A DNA stretch of 64,000 nucleotides, taken from assembly GCA_013112555.1 (NCBI GenBank), contig JABFGK010000001.1:2578581-2642580 (forward strand), written 5' to 3'. The notes under the pieces were generated by a model, which ran no database searches, was not told the DNA's origin, and was given only the letters and a program-made list of their open reading frames with translations. A program made the translations under genes and the position numbers. Below are positions 57,114 through 64,000 of this stretch, one piece after another (the first letter of the stretch is position 1; each line of letters opens with the position of its first letter). The stretch comes from Planctomycetota bacterium (GTDB lineage: Bacteria; Planctomycetota; Phycisphaerae; Phycisphaerales; UBA5793).

Positions 57114-57173
57114 TCGCCGATGCCCGCACTCTTTGTTTCCCTTTCGGCAACTTGGACTTGCCGAATCGACGGG

Positions 57174-57195
57174 CCCAGGTCCACGACAGACCTGG
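57174..57195 (+). terminator. Hairpin after the propeller gene
   Basis: CCCAGGTC cacgac aGACCTGGG. Confidence 0.45.
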
Positions 57196-57473
57196 GTTCC
57201 GTTACGTTTTCGAGCCCGCCATGTGGGTTATGGCCCACCGGTCCGTCTCGGCCGTGGCTGTGGATGGTGGGCGCAGAACAACGGGGCGGGATATGGCGGA
57301 TACGAGGGTCCGATAGCGTGTTTGTCGACTCCAAGAATCAAGCAAACTCGCAGAATCGCCGATTTGATAGGGGAACAGATCAGCGTCCGGTGGTGGCAGG
57401 CGGAGAACGATGCTGATTGACGAGGGAGACATACCCGGTGGTGACACTTGTCCAAAGGTCCGGGGGGGGAATT

Positions 57474-57698
57474 ATGAGCACGAGTCCGGAAGACCGTGAT
57501 CGGTTGCCGTTTGCCTTACACGATGAGCCCGACTGGCTGCATGGCCGTGACGGGCAGATTCGATCAGCAGACGGCGTGGAGCGAAGCGGGGCGGCTGATG
57601 ACGTCCTTCGCACGATTGATGAGTTGAGCATGACGCTCGACGAACTCAGACGTGAACTCGATGCACTCGACACGGAATGGCCGCCCTCGGCTGCGTAG
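57474..57698 (+). CDS. Hypothetical small acidic protein
   Basis: MSTSPEDRDRLPFALHDEPDWLHGRDGQIRSADGVERSGAADDVLRTIDELSMTLDELRRELDALDTEWPPSAA. Confidence 0.45.
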   Translation: MSTSPEDRDRLPFALHDEPDWLHGRDGQIRSADGVERSGAADDVLRTIDELSMTLDELRRELDALDTEWPPSAA

Positions 57699-57776
57699 CC
57701 GACGACTCACCGACGGGGGCAGACCATCACAACTCGACCCGACGCGTCAGTCACGCGTTGGACAGTCAGCGGCATC

Positions 57777-59402
57777 TCAAATCGGGATGCCGTCGTCGTA
57801 GTCGTCCGTCGGCTCATCGCGCCGATCAAACTGATCATCCTGGCCGTGCGTGGGCTCCGATGGATCACGATACTGCTGCTTTCGAGGCGGCGGTGCCCAA
57901 TCCCCACCAGACCCCGGCGGCGGGGATGCCGATGAGTGATCCTTGAACTTCATGTTCGAACCAACCCACGTCAGATCGACCGTGCCGGTCGGCCCGTTCC
58001 GCTGCTTGGCAATGATCAGCTCAGCCGTATTGTCATGCTCGCTCTCATCCGTCCGGTACCGATCCTCCCGATGCAGCATCATCACCACGTCGGCATCCTG
58101 TTCGATCGAGCCGGACTCGCGCAAATCGGCCAGCCGCGGCCGGTGATCCTCGCGGTTCTCAGCGGCCCGATTCAACTGGCTCAGGCACAGAACGGGAACG
58201 TCGAGTTCACGGGCCAGCGCTTTGACGCCTCGGCTGATCTCAGACACTTCCTGCTGCCGGCTTTCCCGACTCATCCCACGCATCAACTGGAGATAATCGA
58301 TGATGATGAACTTCACACCGTGCTGCGCTGCCATGCGCCGACCGCGTGCACGAAGTTCGAGGATCGAAATACCCGGCGTGTCGTCGATGTAGATCGGCGC
58401 TTCACTCAACTGCGCCACGGCCATGCTCAGCCGATCGAGCTCCTCCTTGCGCAGCATGTTGCGACGGAGTCGATGCGAATCGACCTCGGCATTCGAGCAC
58501 AAAAGACGCTGGACCAACTGCTGTCGGCTCATTTCGAGGCTGAACATGCCCACCGGGTTCCCGAGCAGTGCCACGTTCTCAGCGATGTTCAGCGCCAAGG
58601 CCGTCTTCCCCATGGAAGGTCGGGCTGCGAGGATCAGCATGTCGCCCTTTTGCAGGCCGCAGGTGTACTCATCAAACTCGCGATACGCGGTCGGCACGCC
58701 CGTGACAAGCCGGCCGTCATGCGACTGGATCCGCTCCATCGTTTCCTGCAATAACTGCACCAGCGCCTGCGGGCCGCCGCGCTCGGTGCGCTCGACGACA
58801 TCGAAAACGAGTTTCTCAGCCTGGTCGAGGACCAGCTGAATATCGTCGGCCTGTGTGTGTGCTGCATGGAGAATCTGGGCAGCAGCGTCGATGAGCCGAC
58901 GAAGCGTTGCCTTCTCAGACACGATGCGGGCATGGTGCGGGGCATTGATCGAAACCGGGGTACTCGCTGCCAGTTCCTCAAGATAGTCGGGCCCGCCAAT
59001 CGACTCAGCCACCCCTCGATCCACCAGCAACTGGTACAGCATCGCAATGTCGCCGGCGTTGTGCTGGTCGTACAGATCAAGCAGTGCCTTGAAAATATGC
59101 CCGTGGGCCGGCTTCCAGAAGTCGTCCGGCGAGCGGACAAACTGGATGACATCGCCGATGACCTGTGCATCAATGATCATCGCGCCGAGCAATGCCATTT
59201 CAGTCTCGAGCGCGTTGGGTGGCAAACGGTCGAACAGTTTGCTCAGATTCTCACTCCGCCAGATCTGGGACCCGCGACCGGTCAGGACCGAAGAAGCCGA
59301 GACTCCCCCACTGCTGCGGGCCTCGCTCCCTTCCTGCTCAAACGGGCTCCCAGGCCCATTCCCCCCATGACTGCCGCTTCCCGGTGATCCTGCCATATCC
59401 AT
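57777..59402 (-). CDS. dnaB: Replicative DNA helicase
   Basis: PPNALETEMALLGAMIID, LILAARPSMGKTALALNIAENVA, IIIDYLQLM, LSQLNRAAENREDHRPRLADLRESGSIEQDADVV. Confidence 0.97.
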   Translation of the reverse strand: MDMAGSPGSGSHGGNGPGSPFEQEGSEARSSGGVSASSVLTGRGSQIWRSENLSKLFDRLPPNALETEMALLGAMIIDAQVIGDVIQFVRSPDDFWKPAHGHIFKALLDLYDQHNAGDIAMLYQLLVDRGVAESIGGPDYLEELAASTPVSINAPHHARIVSEKATLRRLIDAAAQILHAAHTQADDIQLVLDQAEKLVFDVVERTERGGPQALVQLLQETMERIQSHDGRLVTGVPTAYREFDEYTCGLQKGDMLILAARPSMGKTALALNIAENVALLGNPVGMFSLEMSRQQLVQRLLCSNAEVDSHRLRRNMLRKEELDRLSMAVAQLSEAPIYIDDTPGISILELRARGRRMAAQHGVKFIIIDYLQLMRGMSRESRQQEVSEISRGVKALARELDVPVLCLSQLNRAAENREDHRPRLADLRESGSIEQDADVVMMLHREDRYRTDESEHDNTAELIIAKQRNGPTGTVDLTWVGSNMKFKDHSSASPPPGSGGDWAPPPRKQQYRDPSEPTHGQDDQFDRRDEPTDDYDDGIPI

Positions 59403-59563
59403 CTACCCATCACTTCTCGAGTATTCTGTGCCACGGTAGCCCGCCGACAGACCTGACGCCAGAGCGATCTGCACCGACGATCGACAACTACAACATACCG
59501 GCGGCCGAATCGGGTCACCGGTGCGCGACAGGATGTTCACAATCACAATATATTGATATACGC

Positions 59564-60188
59564 TTACGCACAACCGTCTAACAAACTGGCAGCGAAATGC
59601 TCAGCCTGACCTCGGGCGTCTGCATTGTCAGCCAGCGCTTCCGGGTTGCTGCACAGCGGGATGACCAGATGGCCGGCGTTCTTCGCCAGTGAGAACTCAC
59701 ACAGACGGTCAAAGGCCACGGGGAGCAGTTCGGCGTTGTTCTCGATCGGCCCGGCTGCCGTCACGAGCAGTGCGAACCCCTTGTCCTTCACCTGTGAATC
59801 GTGCGACGGGGTGCCGTAACCTGTGACCAACGTCGTCATCCGCTCGATCAGTTGCATGAGCAGGGCTGAGAATGTCCAGCAGAACAGCGGGGTGGCCAGC
59901 ACGCACAGATCAGCATTCACAATGGCATCGAGAATCGCATCGGTTTCATCATCGACGCCCGGCTGGATCCCGGCGGCCGTCAGCGCCTCTTGGCCGCGCA
60001 ATGCCGGCCCGCCGGCATAGGCCTGGTAATGAGCCGGGGAGGATACCTGCCATCCTCTTCTCAGCCAGATTGATGCGCGTCAGCGTGTGCGGCCCGGTCG
60101 ACGTCGTGAGGCGCTCCTCGATCCAGGTGAGCGCAGTGGCGGTATTGCCGTTGATTCGAGGGGAGCCGAGGAGTGTGAGGATGTTCAT
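59564..60188 (-). pseudogene. Flavodoxin-like NAD(P)H:quinone/FMN reductase, apparent frameshift near 60035-60050
   Basis: MNILTLLGSPRINGNTATALTWIEERL...INLAEKRMAG in one frame, continuing as ...HYQAYAGGPALRGQEALTAAGIQPGVDDETDAILDAIVNADLCVLATPLFCWTFSALLMQLIERM in another. Confidence 0.7.
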
Positions 60189-60307
60189 GGTGGAGGCTGC
60201 CTGTATGTGTGATCAAGGCGTTGAGCATCAGCGTGTCAAATGGGTGCGAGAGAGATGGTAGGAGTCGGATCCTGCCTCTGCTCGCGAAGCGGGCACCGGG
60301 GGGAGGG

Positions 60308-60770
60308 ACGAATGAACATGATGGATCGTGCTCATCCTCCGCCCCCTATCGGGGGCTAGATTTACCCAATGGTGCCCGTCCCAGAGGCTGCGTTCATCGC
60401 TGCGCGCGATTCACTTGCCTCTGGCTACTTCCCTGATACGCCTTCGGCGTGTGAAGCGCGCAGCAAACAGCCGTAGGCCGGATCAACGCCACTCGGGGCG
60501 GAAGATCCGGCGACCGTCTTCAAAGGCAGAACGTCCAACCCTCCCCAGCACCAACGGTGCGCCTGGGAAGTAGCCAGAGGTAAGTGAGACGATGCGCTTC
60601 GCATCGACGAACGCAGCCCCTGGAAAGAGGGCGCTCCAAGTCGTCTGCAGCCACGAAGTGGCGCAGGAAAGTAGCCAGAGGCAAACGAGGAGCAACGCGA
60701 CGAGTGCAGCCTCTGGTAGACGCGTAGATATCTCATCAAAGCCCCCGACAGGGGGCGCAGGAAGATCATA
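60308..60770. repeat. Composite intergenic repeat with internal inverted copies (foldback)
   Basis: Forward cgccccctatcgggggct...cagaggctgcgttcatcg...gcctctggctacttccc; reverse-oriented counterparts gggaagtagccagagg (60567), ggaaagtagccagagg (60668), aagcccccgacagggggcg (60740). Confidence 0.75.
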
Positions 60771-60804
60771 CTACTCGATTGATGCTCCTGCCCTATGAAT
60801 CGTC

Positions 60805-60923
60805 ATGCCTGCGCACGCAGGCATCCAGGGAGTACGGCCTTACGCGCGCATCCCTATCAGAAACCTGGTGCGACATATGTACGCTTACTTCGACTCCCCC
60901 TGGATTCCCGCCTGCGCGGGAAT
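60805..60923. repeat. Inverted pair of dRS3-like/REP-like palindromes
   Basis: ATGCCTGCGCACGCAGGCAT (60805-60824) and ATTCCCGCCTGCGCGGGAAT (60904-60923) with outer gtcat...atccaggg / ccctggatt...aatgacg. Confidence 0.65.
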
Positions 60924-61020
60924 GACGAATGAGGTCAACCGCGGTGGATCGACGAACCGCGACCGTATAGGAGCCAGCGTCTTAACCGTTCTTCACTGAC
61001 ATGCCTTCTGGATCAACGCA

Positions 61021-61980
61021 TCACGCCGGGGCCGGCTTGCCGCCCCCCGGGGCCCCGCCTTTATTACCGCCACCACCGCCACTGCCTGCCGACGCGAGCA
61101 CGGCGTTCTGCTGCACCACAAACCCGATCACTGCTGCCACCAGTACCAGCAACGGAATCAAAGCCGGGTTGGCTGTGAAATCGTGACGAAGGGCGCTGCC
61201 CCATGATTCAACATGAATCAGCATCGTAATCGCCCCCAACACGAGCACGAACGCGCCGGCAATGCAGGTCATGGCCACGATCACCATCTTATAGAAAATA
61301 AACGACAACAGCCCGAAGGCGACCAGGCCGATCAACGCACCTGCATAGTACGTATCAGGCGGCTGATTCAATGCAGTCCACAGATTCGCACCGGCAAATG
61401 CACCGGCCACGCCCCCACTCGCAGCGATCGCATACTTCATCAACGGCCAGGCAACCACCGCAGCCAGACACCCGATGCAGGCACTCATCAACAGATTCAC
61501 ATCCATCGACTTCGATGCTGCGTGCCCGATTCCCATCCCAACCAGAAACGTGCACACAATCACAATCGTGCGGTGCCAGCGATACCCGTTGAGGACCGCA
61601 AACAGACCGGCAGTAATGAAGATCCCAGCCCAGACCAGATGCAGCTGCGCCAGTGTGTCCAGCAACTCACCCGGGTGGTTCAGCAGGTCCATCCGCGGCA
61701 AGTGCTCAAGGAACAGGTTGATCGGGTTCATCCCGACTTCGCGCATGGCATCGGTCCAGCCGGTGTCTACTTCCGTGACCGCCCCGCCGGCTGCTGCGCC
61801 CGAAGCAGGCGGTGCCCCACCAAAGGCTTGCCCTGCGGCACAGAGATAGCCGATCATGGCCGGCACTGTGAGGGCCAGGCGCCGGCTCATTCGCTGCAGG
61901 GGACTCGAGTGCATGTGATTCAGGGCCGGCTCAGCCGTCGAAGCGGCCAGCGGTGTGGTGCGTCCGTTGTGATGCCACAT
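61021..61980 (-). CDS. Multi-TM membrane protein, Gly-rich C-terminal tail (hypothetical)
   Basis: ~8 hydrophobic segments; tail GSGGGGGNKGGAPGGGKPAPA. Confidence 0.65.
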   Translation of the reverse strand: MWHHNGRTTPLAASTAEPALNHMHSSPLQRMSRRLALTVPAMIGYLCAAGQAFGGAPPASGAAAGGAVTEVDTGWTDAMREVGMNPINLFLEHLPRMDLLNHPGELLDTLAQLHLVWAGIFITAGLFAVLNGYRWHRTIVIVCTFLVGMGIGHAASKSMDVNLLMSACIGCLAAVVAWPLMKYAIAASGGVAGAFAGANLWTALNQPPDTYYAGALIGLVAFGLLSFIFYKMVIVAMTCIAGAFVLVLGAITMLIHVESWGSALRHDFTANPALIPLLVLVAAVIGFVVQQNAVLASAGSGGGGGNKGGAPGGGKPAPA

Positions 61981-62291
61981 GGTGTGCGTGCCTCGGAATG
62001 GGCCGTGGGAGCGTATCGCCGACATCACCCGCCGGATCAAGAATGGTCACTGATACGACAAGCCCTCACGGGACATCAAACGGCACGGCAAGTCCGACCC
62101 GGTTCGGCGCCACCGGCTCCATCCGGTGGGCTGCATGCTCAAGCATGCTCGGAACCGACCGCCAACCCGGCGTGCCGATCATCCTTTTCCTTCCACTCCA
62201 CTCCTGCCCACCCCGCTGCACCTGCCGAACTCATACGCACCCAACCGGCGCGCGCGATCGCGCAACCGTCAGCGCATAGTCCGAGTATGTG

Positions 62292-63209
62292 CTAGTTCTT
62301 CTTATCGGCCTTGCGGCCAACCCACTTGAACTGGATCAGCAGGCCAAGTAGCGATAATCCGAACCACCATGCGAGTTTTCCGGTCATGGTGGCCAGACCG
62401 AGTGCCTCAACCGGCATCGCATAGCGAAGCCCAAGCAGCGATCCTGATCCCAATATGACGAGTGAGCCAACCAGGGCCGTCACCACTGCGCCCGATAACT
62501 TCGGTGCCATGATGCCAAAAACGATGCCCAGCGCGATTCCGGCAAAGGAAGCCAGAACGGTGGCCGTCTGCTGAATCCCGGGAGCGTCCCGCCAGTTGTT
62601 GGCCAGCTCGCGGGCAATGTCCCGCATCATGCGATTGAAGCGGTTCCGCCAGCCAGGCGTCGCTTCAGCGTTGTCATCGCCCCCGCTACCGCCACCCTCA
62701 CCATTGCCATCTCCCGACAGGATGTCCTCATTGTCCTTGATGATGTCCCCGATGGCATCAGATGCCTTGTCCGCAGCATCCTTGACGTGATCCTGAACCG
62801 ACTTCTGATCCTCCGACCCGCCACGCAACTCCTCATCGCTGAGCGTCTGGCCGGGCTGATCGCGGTACAGGCCGGTGATCTCGGCATAGGTGAAGTAGCC
62901 GAGTGGGCACGCCAGCCCGAGGCTGACAGCCAGCATGGCTGCCATCACAAACCGATAGGCAGCCAAAGCGACCAGCGCAAAAACGATGACCCCCCCGCCG
63001 ACCGGCCATAGCACCGAGATATGCTCAGGCATAAATGCAGCGGCAACAAAGCCGACCGAGGCACCCATTGCCATGGCAGCAAGCACCAGAGTCGGTTTGA
63101 GCAGGTGCTTCCCAAAGGCCCAGATCACGACACCGGCTGCCAGAATCAGGCCGAGCCCGACATGGACCCCCCACGGCAACGAGGTGAGCACTTCTGTAAA
63201 CATGGTCAT
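62292..63209 (-). CDS. Multi-TM membrane protein with large charged loop (hypothetical)
   Basis: MTMFTEVLTSLPWGVHVGLGLILAAGVVIWAFGKHLLKPTLVLAAMAMGASVGF... Confidence 0.65.
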   Translation of the reverse strand: MTMFTEVLTSLPWGVHVGLGLILAAGVVIWAFGKHLLKPTLVLAAMAMGASVGFVAAAFMPEHISVLWPVGGGVIVFALVALAAYRFVMAAMLAVSLGLACPLGYFTYAEITGLYRDQPGQTLSDEELRGGSEDQKSVQDHVKDAADKASDAIGDIIKDNEDILSGDGNGEGGGSGGDDNAEATPGWRNRFNRMMRDIARELANNWRDAPGIQQTATVLASFAGIALGIVFGIMAPKLSGAVVTALVGSLVILGSGSLLGLRYAMPVEALGLATMTGKLAWWFGLSLLGLLIQFKWVGRKADKKN

Positions 63210-63481
63210 ATGAGCAGCCCTCTGCCTTCCATCTGCACAGATTCCCCAGCCGATCAAAGGGGGGCTGGCAATCTGATCACCGTGTCTTATTCGGATACTG
63301 CCTACGATTATTGACCGCCCGACCCCGTCGGCGCGCCCCGGGGCTTAGTTTCAGTCGGATTGCTGCCGCGGCCCCCGGAAAAAGACGATACGGTGCGTAT
63401 TCTGACGTATACTCCTATGTGCAGGTGCTTGATACTGCACCTTGAGATGACGATGAAGCAGAACGAGGCAAGGATTCGGCC

Positions 63482-63811
63482 ATGACCATCAGCAGCACAC
63501 TCGCAATACTCGGGCTTCCCGGCGGTTCGGAGTGGATCGTCATTGCCCTGATCGGGTTGCTCGTCTTTGGGCGGCGGCTGCCTGAGGTGGGCCGGTCGCT
63601 GGGGCGGAGCATCGTCGAGTTCAAGAAAGGCATCAAGGGCGTCGAGGACGAGATCGAGGCCGAGAGCGCAGAGCCGCTCAAGCCATACGATCGGCGTCTG
63701 GGTGGGGACGAAGAGGAACTCCGACGGCTCCAGCAGCAAGGCGAGGCCGCCGAGGAACTCAAACGGGTGTCGCAGCAACAGCAACAGCAGCAGCACCAGG
63801 GCAACGGCTAG
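63482..63811 (+). CDS. tatA: Sec-independent translocase TatA/E family
   Basis: GGSEWIVIALIGLLVFGRRLPEVGRSLGRSIVEFKKGIKGVEDEIE. Confidence 0.92.
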   Translation: MTISSTLAILGLPGGSEWIVIALIGLLVFGRRLPEVGRSLGRSIVEFKKGIKGVEDEIEAESAEPLKPYDRRLGGDEEELRRLQQQGEAAEELKRVSQQQQQQQHQGNG

Positions 63812-63907
63812 CCGGGGCACGGGCGCCCATCGCAACAGCACCGGACTTCGCTAAGGCAACACAATCCAATTCGACAACATGCGCTTTGCTCCATCCGTGA
63901 CGCAGGG

Positions 63908-64000
63908 GGGAGTGAACGTGACGGACCGTGTCAATCCTCCGCCCCCTATCGGGGGCTTGATTCGTTCTATTGCGCCCCGTCCCAGAGGCTGCGCTCATCG
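63908..64000 (+). repeat. Second direct copy of the 60308 repeat (truncated by window end)
   Basis: tcctccgccccctatcgggggct...cgtcccagaggctgcgctcatcg; compare 60335-60399. Confidence 0.8.

Noticed and set aside
60250-60800. Small ORFs (for example 60425-60769 -, 60592-60798 +)
   Set aside because: Made of repeat elements with palindromes; peptides such as PLSGAL/LASGYFP are repeat translations

Overview
64 kb of a GC-rich bacterial chromosome, probably Planctomycetota (inferred from gene content: VIT-VWA protein, fused PilM/PilN-like protein, many small secreted paralogs; no 16S gene present). Main blocks: (i) ~1-12 kb exopolysaccharide locus with glycosyltransferases, Wza-like export protein, NodB deacetylase, Wzy-like polymerase and two Wzz-like proteins, each followed by an ATPase-like ORF that has lost the BY-kinase nucleotide-binding motifs; (ii) housekeeping genes: ferritin, M48 protease, ubiE-type methyltransferase, lepA, dodecin, AMP-ligase, DUF1015-serA-serC, tatD, dnaB, tatA; (iii) a family of four secreted paralogs (19.2-22.0 kb and 36.2-37.1 kb) sharing a C-terminal Cys-containing module; (iv) a ~15-haem cytochrome plus a cysteine-less redoxin/TPR protein, bracketed by inverted copies of a composite palindromic repeat that is tandemly triplicated on one side; (v) a type II secretion/type IV pilus-like operon (40.6-52 kb) that encloses a parallel beta-helix protein with an Asp/Lys polyampholyte repeat and Tyr-rich rungs; (vi) two tRNAs (Arg-CCU, Ala-UGC), several terminators and several intergenic repeat families. 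Two genes appear frameshifted. No CRISPR array, rRNA or clear transposase was seen. All homology calls come from reading motifs, not from database searches.
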